64,000 nucleotides of DNA, from contig DAOUDW010000061.1 in assembly GCA_034430895.1 (NCBI GenBank), forward strand, positions 62,001-126,000, read 5' to 3'. Origin of the DNA: WVZH01 sp034430895 (GTDB taxonomy: Bacteria; Chloroflexota; Anaerolineae; Anaerolineales; E44-bin32). Shown here piece by piece: positions 51,747 to 60,723 of the stretch (the stretch's first letter is position 1; every line of letters starts with the position of its first letter). The notes under the pieces are model-generated. The model saw only the letters and a program-made list of their open reading frames with translations, searched no databases and had not been told where the DNA came from. The translations under genes and the position numbers were made by a program.

Positions 51747-53174
51747 ATGACAACAAATGCCATTAAATTCGGTACTGACGGCTGGCGTGGGCGCATCGCT
51801 GAGGATTACACATTCTCAAGTGTCCGGCGCTGTGCACATGGTTTTGCACAATACCTACTCAATACCGAAGGGGCGAATAATAAAGTCGTTGTGGGGTACG
51901 ATCAACGCTTTGGGTCTGAAAATTTCGCCGCCGCCGCCGCCGAAGTGCTCGCAGCACACGGCTTCCAAGTTCTGCTCACAGATGGTGCTTCGCCCACGCC
52001 CACAATCTCCTATGCGACGGTACACAACGAAGCCGTTGGTGCAATCAATATCACCGCCTCCCATAACCCATCCAGTGATAATGGTTTCAAAGTACGCGAT
52101 CGACATGGCGGAGCTGTTGATCCCCAGGGACTGAAACAGATCGAATCCGAAATCCCGGCGAGTGAGGATAATGTCCCCCGCCTCCCCATCGAAGAAGCCG
52201 TCGAGCAAAACAAGGTCACCTATTTCGACCCATCCCCGACCTACATCGAACAGATCAAGCGCTTGATCGATGTAGAACCGATACGAAAGGCAGGCTTGAC
52301 GGTACTGGTTGATGCAATGTGGGGGAATGGAAGTGGTTGGTTTACCAAACTGCTCAGTGGCGACAAGACCAAGGTAATCGAGATCCACAATCACCGCAAT
52401 CCCATTTTCCCCGAGATGATTCGCCCTGAACCCATTCCGCCCAATATCAATGTCGGGCTCGCAGCGACCAAAGAACACAACGCAGATGTACTCTTGATTA
52501 CGGACGGAGACGCTGATCGAGTGGGCATGGGTGACGAAAATGGTGAATTTATAGACCAATTACGAGTGTATGGGCTCTTGGCACTCCACATGCTCGAGAT
52601 TCTGGGTAAACGCGGCCCGATCGTGAAGACTCTCTCCACAACTTCCATGCTGAACAAACTCGGGAAAATCTACGACGTGCCCGTCTACGAAACGGGCGTC
52701 GGCTTCAAATACGTTGCGCCGAAGATGCTCGAAGTGAATGCACTTATTGGCGGGGAGGAATCCGGTGGCTATGCCTTTCAGGATCACGTCCCCGAACGAG
52801 ATGGTATTCTCGCAGGATTGTTCCTTCTCGATATGATCGTGCGTCTTGAACGAAAACCTTCAGAGCTCATCGACTTATTGTTCGAAAAAGTCGGAGCACA
52901 CTTCTACGATCGCATCGACACTTGCCTCCCCGAAGATGAGCGTGAATCGATTAAAGCGCGAGTACAACAGGCCTCCCCAGAGAAAATTGCAGGTCTCAAG
53001 GTCGTTGATATCAACACACACGACGGATATAAATACAACCTGGAAGATGGCGGCTGGTTGTTGATTCGCTTTTCCGGAACCGAACCGATCATTCGGGTTT
53101 ATTGTGAAACAACGCAGGCCGAACTTGTAAACCCCATTCTCCAGGAAGGGCTCCGGATCGCAGGAATTGAATGA
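51747..53174 (+). CDS. Phosphoglucomutase/phosphomannomutase family protein
   Basis: This 475-aa alpha-D-phosphohexomutase has the catalytic Ser in ITASHNPSSDNGFKV, the metal loop DGDADRVGMGD, the sugar-binding GGEESGGYAF and the C-terminal phosphate loop RFSGTEPIIRVY. The exact sugar cannot be told. GGAGGCAGG precedes the ATG at 51747. It overlaps tatD by four bases, starting a three-gene operon. Confidence 0.94.
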   Translation: MTTNAIKFGTDGWRGRIAEDYTFSSVRRCAHGFAQYLLNTEGANNKVVVGYDQRFGSENFAAAAAEVLAAHGFQVLLTDGASPTPTISYATVHNEAVGAINITASHNPSSDNGFKVRDRHGGAVDPQGLKQIESEIPASEDNVPRLPIEEAVEQNKVTYFDPSPTYIEQIKRLIDVEPIRKAGLTVLVDAMWGNGSGWFTKLLSGDKTKVIEIHNHRNPIFPEMIRPEPIPPNINVGLAATKEHNADVLLITDGDADRVGMGDENGEFIDQLRVYGLLALHMLEILGKRGPIVKTLSTTSMLNKLGKIYDVPVYETGVGFKYVAPKMLEVNALIGGEESGGYAFQDHVPERDGILAGLFLLDMIVRLERKPSELIDLLFEKVGAHFYDRIDTCLPEDERESIKARVQQASPEKIAGLKVVDINTHDGYKYNLEDGGWLLIRFSGTEPIIRVYCETTQAELVNPILQEGLRIAGIE

Positions 53175-54001
53175 ATGCAACGACAAGGCGGCTCACAGAC
53201 ACACACTGCCATCTCGTACTTCCCCAGTTCGATCAAGATCGTGTCGAAGTCCTCGAACGGGCTTGGGAAGCTGATGTGGACCGTATTCTCGTTCCAGGCA
53301 TAGATCTGCACACGAGCCGTCTGGCGGTAAAATTGGCACAGCAACATGCAAATATCTTTGCAGCCGTGGGCATCCATCCGCATGACGCCCGAACGTGGAA
53401 TTCTGACACGGCAGCAAAAATCGGCGAACTCGCTCGTTCAGAAGGTGTGGTTGCGATCGGAGAGATCGGGCTGGATTACTATCGGAATATATCCACGCCT
53501 GACCAACAGAAACACGCCTTCCAAGCGCAATTAGCACTCGCCGCCGAGATTGGATTGCCCGTTGTGATACATAACCGGGACGCGACACAGGACATCATCG
53601 AAATGCTGCTTGCCTGGTCTCGAGATCTGCCGGCAGGGCTTCGGGAACGACCAGGCGTGCTGCATGCCTATTCGGCAGACATCGATACCGCCCTGCTCGC
53701 TGCCGAATCAGGATTCTATTTCGGTGTGGCCGGACCAGTGACCTTTCGAAACGCCGATCACCTACGCGAAGTCGTTTCAAAATTGCCAATTTCGAAGGTT
53801 CTGCTCGAGACGGATTCTCCCTACCTTACGCCACACCCCCACCGGGGCAAACGAAACGAGCCAGCCAACGTGAAAATTGTTGCCGAATGTTTTACTGGTA
53901 TTATGGATATGCAGGAGAGTCAAGTCACTGAAATCACATGGCAAAATGCCGCGACCCTCTTCGAATGGAACCATGGAAACAACGACCATCACCTTCTTTG
54001 A
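53171..54001 (+). CDS. tatD: TatD family metal-dependent hydrolase (DNase)
   Basis: This 276-aa TIM-barrel enzyme has TDTHCHL (metal-binding His pair), AIGEIGLDYYRN (Glu), VIHNRDA and LETDSPYLTP. TatD proteins are 3'-5' exonucleases with roles in DNA or RNA repair. Its ATG overlaps the pgm stop, and the next gene starts inside its 3' end. Confidence 0.94.
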   Translation: MNATTRRLTDTHCHLVLPQFDQDRVEVLERAWEADVDRILVPGIDLHTSRLAVKLAQQHANIFAAVGIHPHDARTWNSDTAAKIGELARSEGVVAIGEIGLDYYRNISTPDQQKHAFQAQLALAAEIGLPVVIHNRDATQDIIEMLLAWSRDLPAGLRERPGVLHAYSADIDTALLAAESGFYFGVAGPVTFRNADHLREVVSKLPISKVLLETDSPYLTPHPHRGKRNEPANVKIVAECFTGIMDMQESQVTEITWQNAATLFEWNHGNNDHHLL

Positions 54002-54947
54002 TCTCATTCGCTCCGAACTCGCAAAGGTGGAGCAGAGAATGCGCATCAGCCCGGGTGAACACGACCCCAACCTGATCGCCGCACTCGATCATTTGCTCTC
54101 CTCGGGCGGGAAACGCATTCGCCCTGCCCTTGTCTTGCTTTCCGCAGGGATGTTGAACGCCGATCGAGATCATGCCATCACGCTTGCAGCCTCGGTGGAA
54201 ATGCTGCACACCGCAACGCTAGTGCACGACGATTTGATCGACGGCGCTTCTCTCCGCCGGGGGATTCCCACCATCAACGCCACACTGGGACCTGGGGCTA
54301 CCGTCCTAACAGGAGATTACATTTTCGCTCGAGCCGCGTACCTGGCAGCAGAAATTGGCGAACAGGCGTTGATGAAAATCTTCGCGCGAACGCTGATGAC
54401 GATCGTAAACGGGGAAATCTCCCAGATGTACGCCAACAGCAAGAGTGATGCTGGCATCCCGGATTATCTTGAGCGGATCTATGCCAAAACCGCATCGCTG
54501 TTCGAAGTCGCCACAGAAGGTGCTGCGATCCTAAGCGACATCGATGAAGATGCAGTCGCCGTAATGAAATCTTTTGGATACAACATCGGCATGGCTTTTC
54601 AGATCGTCGATGACGTCTTGGATTTCACCGCCGATGAAGAACGACTCGGAAAACCCGCCGCAAACGATCTGCGACAAGGCTTGATCACGCTCCCTGTCTT
54701 GTACTTTCTTTCAACAGCCTCCGATCAAGAAAATTTGCGCCATAAAATCACTACGCAGCAATGCGATGAAGATGAACTTTCCGAAATTGTCTCCGCGATC
54801 CGTTCCTCGAAGGCAATCGATAAGGCTCTCGATCAGGCACAGGAATTCATCACCACAGGCATTTCACTCTTGAAAATGATGCCCGCCAATCAAGAACGAG
54901 CGGCGCTCTACGAACTCGCAGATCACATCATTAATCGCAGCACTTAA
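53973..54947 (+). CDS. Polyprenyl diphosphate synthase
   Basis: This 324-aa enzyme condenses isopentenyl diphosphate onto allylic substrates to make longer prenyl diphosphates for quinones or lipid carriers. The two Asp-rich motifs are HDDLIDGA (first DDxxD) and QIVDDVLDF (second). GGKRIRP is the IPP-binding region. The ATG at 53973 lies 29 bases inside the end of tatD. Chain length cannot be told. Confidence 0.94.
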   Translation: METTTITFFDLIRSELAKVEQRMRISPGEHDPNLIAALDHLLSSGGKRIRPALVLLSAGMLNADRDHAITLAASVEMLHTATLVHDDLIDGASLRRGIPTINATLGPGATVLTGDYIFARAAYLAAEIGEQALMKIFARTLMTIVNGEISQMYANSKSDAGIPDYLERIYAKTASLFEVATEGAAILSDIDEDAVAVMKSFGYNIGMAFQIVDDVLDFTADEERLGKPAANDLRQGLITLPVLYFLSTASDQENLRHKITTQQCDEDELSEIVSAIRSSKAIDKALDQAQEFITTGISLLKMMPANQERAALYELADHIINRST

Positions 54948-55081
54948 ACCATTGGCATCAAAGAGGTTGTCCGTACGAGAGCAAGCGACACTTACTTGCG
55001 CAGAAACCAACCGGATCATCTGCCCCTAAATAACAGGCGCAAGGCCCCTAACTTCATTGAGCTGGTTTGCAGGAGATGGGT

Positions 55082-55714
55082 ATGGAACCATCCAACGTAT
55101 TCGCATCGACACACCCCCTCGTGGCACATAAATTGAGTAAATTGCGCAACCAGGATGTTGTTCCCAAAAAATTCAGGGAACTCATTCGCGAGCTTTCTGC
55201 GTTATTAACCTACGAGGCAACCCAAGATCTGCTCGTCAATCCAATTGACATCCAAACACCTTTGGTGAAAACCAAAGGCCTGGAATTGTCTGAAAGTGTT
55301 GGATTGATCCCCATCTTACGAGCTGGCTTGGGGATGGTGGAGGGGGTTTGGGAATTAATGCCCTCCGCCGAAGTATGGCACATCGGTCTCTACCGGGATG
55401 AAAAAACCCTCCAACCGGTGGAATACTACAACAAGCTTCCCATCGAACCTACCGTCTCGGTATGTTTTATTCTCGATCCGATGCTTGCCACGGGAGGATC
55501 GGCCGTCGCCACGATTGACATCCTTAAAGATTGGGGCGTGAATAAAATCAAGTTCGTCGGTCTCATCGCTGCGCCGGAAGGTATCGCCGAAATCCACCGT
55601 CATCATCCTGAAATCCCGATTCACCTTGCTGCGGTGGACGACAAATTGAATGAGAATGGCTACATCGTACCTGGCTTGGGGGATGCGGGCGACCGCCAAT
55701 TTGGCACTGGGTGA
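55082..55714 (+). CDS. upp: Uracil phosphoribosyltransferase
   Basis: This 210-aa enzyme makes UMP from uracil and PRPP in pyrimidine salvage. It has the PRPP-binding LDPMLATGGSAVATID and the GLIAAPEGI loop, and ends with PGLGDAGDRQFGTG, typical of Upp. AGGAG lies six bases before the ATG at 55082; an ATG at 55076 is too close to it. It is convergent with tpiA across a terminator. Confidence 0.96.
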   Translation: MEPSNVFASTHPLVAHKLSKLRNQDVVPKKFRELIRELSALLTYEATQDLLVNPIDIQTPLVKTKGLELSESVGLIPILRAGLGMVEGVWELMPSAEVWHIGLYRDEKTLQPVEYYNKLPIEPTVSVCFILDPMLATGGSAVATIDILKDWGVNKIKFVGLIAAPEGIAEIHRHHPEIPIHLAAVDDKLNENGYIVPGLGDAGDRQFGTG

Positions 55715-55742
55715 GAAGAGAATAATACGCCAGCAACGTCAA

Positions 55743-55773
55743 ACGGGACACCCAATCGAAGAAGGTGTCCCGT
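55743..55773. terminator. Bidirectional terminator between upp and tpiA
   Basis: ACGGGACACC and GGTGTCCCGT form a 10-bp stem with an 11-base loop between convergent genes, with T-rich sequence on the plus side. Confidence 0.8.
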
Positions 55774-55814
55774 CGAATTTTAACGATCTTATTTGCTGGA
55801 AAAAATGGCGTCGA

Positions 55815-56576
55815 TTAGCTTAAAGCGGCTTCGACGATGCCGATAAAATCATCGGCTCGCAAACTGGCGCCACCGACCAAAGCGCCATCGATATCCGGCT
55901 GCTTAAAGAAATCTGCGGCATTCCCCGGTTTAACGCTGCCACCGTATTGAACACGAATCGCCTGTGCGAGATCTTCATCAAACAGATCCTTCAATACAGG
56001 ACGAATCGACTCAGCGATGGTTGCATTGGCATCCTCGGCTGTTGCCGCCATACCGGTCCCGATAGCCCAGATGGGTTCGTAGGCCACGATGATGCGCTTC
56101 ATATCTTCCTTGGAAATATTCGCAAAACCTTTGGAGACCTGCTCTCGAACCACAGCTGCCGTCTCCCCCGCCTGGCGTTGATCGAGCGTTTCTCCAACGC
56201 AAACGATCGGGCGAAATCCATGACGCAGAGATGCCTGCACGCGCAAATTGACTGTCTCGTCTGTTTCCCCAAAATACGCCCTGCGCTCCGAATGGCCAAT
56301 GATGGTAAACGTGCACAGTCCCTGCAGCATTGTGGGAGAGATTTCTCCCGTAAACGCTCCTGAATCCTCCCAATGCACGTTCTGTGAACCCACGAAAACG
56401 TCCTCGTCTTTCAAACGCTCTGCAACAGCCGGCAAAACGACGAACGGTGGGCAAACGACACGTTCAACACCAGTGAGCTCGGATAAGCGGGGAAGCATGG
56501 ACTCTACAAGCTCTAAGGCCTCCGAGATATTCTTGTTCATTTTCCAATTGCCTGCGATACACGGTACTCGTTCCAC
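55815..56576 (-). CDS. tpiA: Triosephosphate isomerase
   Basis: This 253-aa glycolytic enzyme has GNWKMNK at the N-terminus, the catalytic His in IGHSERR, and the catalytic Glu in VAYEPIWAIGTG. The GTG start at 56576 has GGAGG 5 bases upstream and gives the usual length; a TTG at 56606 would overlap the kinase gene. It starts 22 bases after the kinase stop, so the two are likely co-transcribed. Confidence 0.96.
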   Translation of the reverse strand: MERVPCIAGNWKMNKNISEALELVESMLPRLSELTGVERVVCPPFVVLPAVAERLKDEDVFVGSQNVHWEDSGAFTGEISPTMLQGLCTFTIIGHSERRAYFGETDETVNLRVQASLRHGFRPIVCVGETLDQRQAGETAAVVREQVSKGFANISKEDMKRIIVAYEPIWAIGTGMAATAEDANATIAESIRPVLKDLFDEDLAQAIRVQYGGSVKPGNAADFFKQPDIDGALVGGASLRADDFIGIVEAALS

Positions 56577-56598
56577 ATTGTCCTCCAATGAATTAAGA

Positions 56599-58299
56599 TT
56601 ATTCAAGAATTTGTTTCTTCAAAAATTCCATATGTTCCTGCAGCCAGATCGGTACGCGATTATTTTCGAGAAGCATCACAAGCTGCTCCCGTGCAAAATC
56701 CACATCGCCAAGATGGATGTGGATCTCGATGAAAACCAAATTCGCCGCAACGTCGTCTGGATTCCGATCAAGTACGGCAGTTATTTCACCCAAGGCTGCT
56801 TCAGGGGATTCGGCATACAAACGCATCCGCGCAGCTGCAATCTGGATCACGTCACGATCCGGGTAGTTATCATAAAGATCCTCGATCATTGGCCACATCG
56901 GCTCTTCCGGAGCCCCGAAAAAGAGCGTTTGTAAAAGCTTGGTAGCCAGAAGGACTTCCGGACGCATTGGATTTTGCGACAACTCACGCGCCCGCAGGAA
57001 ACACTCCATCGCCATTGGGAAGTCTCCGACTCCCATAAAAAAATCCCCGGCTTTGATGAAGGCATTGTACGCCTCGCGCTCCTCACCTTCGGCGAGTAAC
57101 GCTTCCGCACGATGAAGTTGCGTTTCCGCCGCATCCCTCGACTCTTCTTCGGGTTCATCTACCTCCATAATTTCTTCATCATGGGGATCGATCTCTTCTG
57201 TTTCACCCAAGGAGGAGAGTTTATTGATGCTGCCGATAAAAGCTAACAAAATACAACAGGTCATCAATGATCCTGCAACGACCCAGAACCACCGGCTGCG
57301 ATTTCGAAGCGATTCCTTCAAACTTGGCTTCTCGGTGACGGCCTTAGTTTCCGCATGTGGTGCGTCATCGGATTTCACCGGGTCGGTTAGCGTAGTCGCC
57401 TTCGCCAGGGCTTCCAAGGAACGTTTCTCCGTTTCGCGAGGCTTCGACAACGATTCGAGTACACCGATATCCCCACCTGTGACCGCAGCGCAAAAGGCAT
57501 CGATCATTTCCCTGACACTTCCGAAACGGTCATCCCGGTTTTTCGCCAGGGCTTTGAGTAAAACCCGTTCAACGGCTTCCGGTACGGTTGGATTGACCTG
57601 GCGCGGCAAGGGCAGCGGCGTGTAGATATGATCGTGAATAATCGAGAAAGGTGTATCCGAAGAAAAGGGAACCCGACCGACCACCAATTCGTATAAAACC
57701 ACGCCGAGTGAGTAGATGTCTGTGCCTTCGTTCAAATCCGTCGTGCCCTGCGCCTGTTCCGGCGAGATGTAGTGCGGCGTGCCCATGAGCATATCGCCTG
57801 AAAGCGTCGATGCGCCTGCTTCTGCGATGCGCGCCAAACCGAAATCTGCCAGGTAGATTTCACCTTCAGGTGAAATCAAGATATTGGAAGGTTTTACATC
57901 ACGATGCAGGTAACCCTGTTTGTGCGCATACTCCAGCGCATTTGAAACGGCTTCTACGATGTGTAACGCCTCGTCTTTATTGAGCGGACCTCTTGCCAAG
58001 CGCGCCTTGAGGGTTTCCCCCTCGATGAATTTCATCACCAGGTAGGGCTGGCCTGCATGCTCGGAATAATCGTAGATCGGCACGATGTTGGAATGTTCCA
58101 ATTTGGCAACCACTTTGGCTTCTCGCCCAAAGCGAGCTAGAAAATTGGGGTCCTCCATAATCGCTGGGTGGAGCGCCTTGATGGCCACGTATCGATCGAG
58201 GGCGGGATGGTAGGCTTTATAAACCGTGGCCATACCGCCCTGACCCAACTGCGTAATGATGCGATAAGCACCTACGTTTTCACCTTTTGCGAAGCTCAT
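56599..58299 (-). CDS. Ser/Thr protein kinase with membrane helix and TPR-like C-terminus
   Basis: This 566-aa PknB-type kinase has a kinase domain (about 1-275): Gly loop LGQGGMATVYKAY, HRDVKPSN, DFGLAR and the APE-like SPEQAQ. A membrane helix lies near 336-358. The extracytoplasmic part begins with an acidic Glu/Asp stretch and has TPR-like helices (HRAEALLAEGEEREAYNAF). Unlike PknB there are no PASTA repeats. It is upstream of tpiA and may phosphorylate ligands of the FHA proteins (inference). Confidence 0.92.
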   Translation of the reverse strand: MSFAKGENVGAYRIITQLGQGGMATVYKAYHPALDRYVAIKALHPAIMEDPNFLARFGREAKVVAKLEHSNIVPIYDYSEHAGQPYLVMKFIEGETLKARLARGPLNKDEALHIVEAVSNALEYAHKQGYLHRDVKPSNILISPEGEIYLADFGLARIAEAGASTLSGDMLMGTPHYISPEQAQGTTDLNEGTDIYSLGVVLYELVVGRVPFSSDTPFSIIHDHIYTPLPLPRQVNPTVPEAVERVLLKALAKNRDDRFGSVREMIDAFCAAVTGGDIGVLESLSKPRETEKRSLEALAKATTLTDPVKSDDAPHAETKAVTEKPSLKESLRNRSRWFWVVAGSLMTCCILLAFIGSINKLSSLGETEEIDPHDEEIMEVDEPEEESRDAAETQLHRAEALLAEGEEREAYNAFIKAGDFFMGVGDFPMAMECFLRARELSQNPMRPEVLLATKLLQTLFFGAPEEPMWPMIEDLYDNYPDRDVIQIAAARMRLYAESPEAALGEITAVLDRNPDDVAANLVFIEIHIHLGDVDFAREQLVMLLENNRVPIWLQEHMEFLKKQILE

Positions 58300-58325
58300 A
58301 CAATCTCCAACCTCAAGCCGGGCAC

Positions 58326-58331
58326 ATTATA
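58326..58331 (-). promoter_or_regulatory. -10 box of the kinase-tpiA operon
   Basis: TATAAT on the minus strand, 26 bases before the kinase ATG, which has GGAG upstream. Confidence 0.55.
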
Positions 58332-58449
58332 GACGAGACGTTCCAAAGGGACAACAAATATACACACAACGTCCATCCGACACGCGGCGAAAGATGTCCG
58401 ATGAGGGGTCTCGTACTTACTGCTGTATTTAAATCAGGAGACTCTGAAG

Positions 58450-59631
58450 CTATGCTTCTTTATCATCCAGAACAACGACACCGGGTAAATCTTTACCTTC
58501 GAGAAACTCGAGTGAAGCTCCACCGCCTGTCGAAACGTGACTGATACGATCCGTTAAACCAGCCTGGCGAACAGCGGCTGTCGATTCACCGCCTCCGACA
58601 ATCGTGATACCATCGCAAGCCGCTACGGTTTCGGCGATTGCCCAGGTTCCTTTTGCGAAGGCATCGAATTCGAAGACACCCATCGGTCCATTCCAGACAA
58701 TCAGCTTGGCATTCTTCAACGCTTGGCTGTACGCTTCCACAGTTTTCGGGCCGATATCGTAGGCACCCCAATTCTCCGGCACTTCGTTGGCAAGCACCGT
58801 CTTGCTCTGCGCCTCGGCTGCGAACTGATCGCCTACCACCAAATCGACAGGAAGAAGAAGTCGATCCGTTGAACTCGAGAGCAGATCTTTCGCTGTTTCA
58901 ATCGAATCCTCTTCTACAAGGGAACTCCCCATGAAATACCCTTTTGCTGCTAAAAAGGTATTGGCCATGCCGCCGCCGATAAGCAAGCGATCTGCTTTCT
59001 CCAGCAATCGCTCTACCACGGTGATCTTGTCGGAAATCTTGGCGCCACCCAATATGGCGACAAAAGGATGCGCTGGAGTCTCCAGGGCTTTGCCCAGGTA
59101 TTCCAATTCCTTTTCCAACAAAAATCCGGCCACCGCCGGTAGATGGTGTGCAACGCCTTCTGTGGATGCATGTGCCCGATGCGCGGAACCGAAGGCATCG
59201 TTGACGTACAGGTCCGCAAGTGAAGCCAAAGCAGCAGAGAATTTCTCATCATTCGCACGTTCTTCCGGATTGAAGCGCGTGTTTTCGAGCAGCAGAATCT
59301 CTCCTGCTTGGAGTTTCTCGGCCGCAGCCTGAGCTTCAGGCCCAACGCAATCTTCCACAAAAGCAACGGGGCTATCCAGCAAGGACGCTAAATGCTCAGC
59401 CACAGGCCGTAAGGTGAGCTCTGCAACTACCTTTCCTTTGGGACGACCGAGGTGCGAGCACAAGATTACCGCCGCATCGTGCTCGAGTAAATAGCGGATC
59501 GTGGGCAACGCGGCCTGGATGCGGGTATCATCGACCACTGCCCCATCTGCAAGCGGAACATTGAAATCAACCCTCACCAGCACTCGCTTGCCTTTGGGAT
59601 CGATATCGCGGATTGTCTTTTTATCAAACAT
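58450..59631 (-). CDS. pgk: Phosphoglycerate kinase
   Basis: This 393-aa glycolytic enzyme has RVDFNVPL near the N-terminus, ILCSHLGRPKG, and the nucleotide-binding GGGESTAAV and VSTGGGASLEFLEGK. I chose the ATG at 59631, with GAGGTT upstream, giving the usual length. It follows gap across a GC-rich hairpin without U tract, so gap and pgk are probably one transcript that is processed between them. Confidence 0.96.
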   Translation of the reverse strand: MFDKKTIRDIDPKGKRVLVRVDFNVPLADGAVVDDTRIQAALPTIRYLLEHDAAVILCSHLGRPKGKVVAELTLRPVAEHLASLLDSPVAFVEDCVGPEAQAAAEKLQAGEILLLENTRFNPEERANDEKFSAALASLADLYVNDAFGSAHRAHASTEGVAHHLPAVAGFLLEKELEYLGKALETPAHPFVAILGGAKISDKITVVERLLEKADRLLIGGGMANTFLAAKGYFMGSSLVEEDSIETAKDLLSSSTDRLLLPVDLVVGDQFAAEAQSKTVLANEVPENWGAYDIGPKTVEAYSQALKNAKLIVWNGPMGVFEFDAFAKGTWAIAETVAACDGITIVGGGESTAAVRQAGLTDRISHVSTGGGASLEFLEGKDLPGVVVLDDKEA

Positions 59632-59647
59632 GGATTTTAACCTCAAC

Positions 59648-59677
59648 GCGGCGCGCCCGGGTTTCCAGGCGCGCCGC
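59648..59677 (-). other. GC-rich intercistronic hairpin between gap and pgk
   Basis: GCGGCGCGCC and GGCGCGCCGC form a 10-bp stem with a 10-base loop just upstream of the pgk start. There is no U tract, so it is better read as an mRNA stability or processing element than as a terminator. Confidence 0.6.
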
Positions 59678-59688
59678 GCTCGATAAAT

Positions 59689-60699
59689 CTATAGGGATTT
59701 CGATATCAAATTAGCAAGATCTGTCGTTCGCACGGAGTATCCCCACTCGTTGTCGTACCATGCCACCAACTTGACCATGTTACCGCCAATGACAAAGGTG
59801 AATTGAGCATCGACAATGCTGGAGCGATCATCCTCCTTGTAATCCATGCTGACCAAAGGCTCCTCTGAAAGAGCGAGAATACCCTTCATGGGGCCATTGG
59901 CTGCCTTGCGCAATGCAGCGTGCAGGTCCTCTGTGGTCGTCTCCTTTTCCAGCGTTATGACACAATCTACGATCGATACCGTCGGAGTCGGCACGCGTAA
60001 TGCATATCCATCGAATTTCCCCTTGAGTTCTGGGATCACCAACGCCACCGCCTTCGCTGCACCCGTCGTCGTGGGGATGATGTTCAAAGCTGCAGCACGC
60101 GCACGTCGCAGGTCCTTATGGGGAAGATCCAGGATATTTTGATCGTTGGTATAGGAATGAATTGTAGTCATCAGACCCTTGTCAATGCCAAAATTATCCT
60201 GAATGACCTTCGCCGGAGGTGCAAGGCAGTTCGTTGTGCATGAGGCGTTGGAGATGATGTTGTGTTTCTCCGCATCGTAATCGCCATCGTTAACCCCCAG
60301 CACAACAGTGAAATCGGGGTCCGTCGCCGGTGCGGTGATAATCACCTTTTTCGCACCAGCTTCGAGGTGCTTCGAGGCACCTTCCCGCTTTCGAAACACT
60401 CCCGTTCCTTCAATGACGATTTCTACGCCCATGTCTTTCCAGGGAAGCTTGGCGGGATCAGGTTCGGACAGCGCCTTGATGAAATCGCCTTCGATGTTCA
60501 AACCATCTTTCTTTACCTCCACCGACCCCGTATAGCGACCGTAATTCGAGTCGTAACGGAAAAGGTGGGCCATCGTGTTCAAATCCCCGAGGTCGTTGAA
60601 CGCAACAACGTCAAAAACGTCGGCATACTTTTCTTTCATGACCTTGAGGACTTGTCGTCCGATTCGGCCGAAGCCATTAATTCCTACACGAGTTGCCAT
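59689..60699 (-). CDS. gap: Glyceraldehyde-3-phosphate dehydrogenase
   Basis: This 336-aa NAD-dependent enzyme has GINGFGRIGRQ at the N-terminus, the catalytic Cys in SNASCTTNCLAP, and the C-terminal WYDNEWGYS. AGAGGAG precedes the ATG. It lies 24 bases after yvcK and before pgk, forming yvcK-gap-pgk. Confidence 0.97.
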   Translation of the reverse strand: MATRVGINGFGRIGRQVLKVMKEKYADVFDVVAFNDLGDLNTMAHLFRYDSNYGRYTGSVEVKKDGLNIEGDFIKALSEPDPAKLPWKDMGVEIVIEGTGVFRKREGASKHLEAGAKKVIITAPATDPDFTVVLGVNDGDYDAEKHNIISNASCTTNCLAPPAKVIQDNFGIDKGLMTTIHSYTNDQNILDLPHKDLRRARAAALNIIPTTTGAAKAVALVIPELKGKFDGYALRVPTPTVSIVDCVITLEKETTTEDLHAALRKAANGPMKGILALSEEPLVSMDYKEDDRSSIVDAQFTFVIGGNMVKLVAWYDNEWGYSVRTTDLANLISKSL

Positions 60700-60723
60700 A
60701 ATTACACTCCTCTTTTCTTCGGA

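Noticed and set aside
51508..51756. An 82-aa minus-strand reading frame before pgm
   Set aside because: No Shine-Dalgarno, no family pattern, and it covers the pgm promoter and leader on the other strand.
59648..59677. Intrinsic terminator between gap and pgk
   Set aside because: The stem is very GC-rich but no U tract follows; an mRNA processing or stability role fits better.
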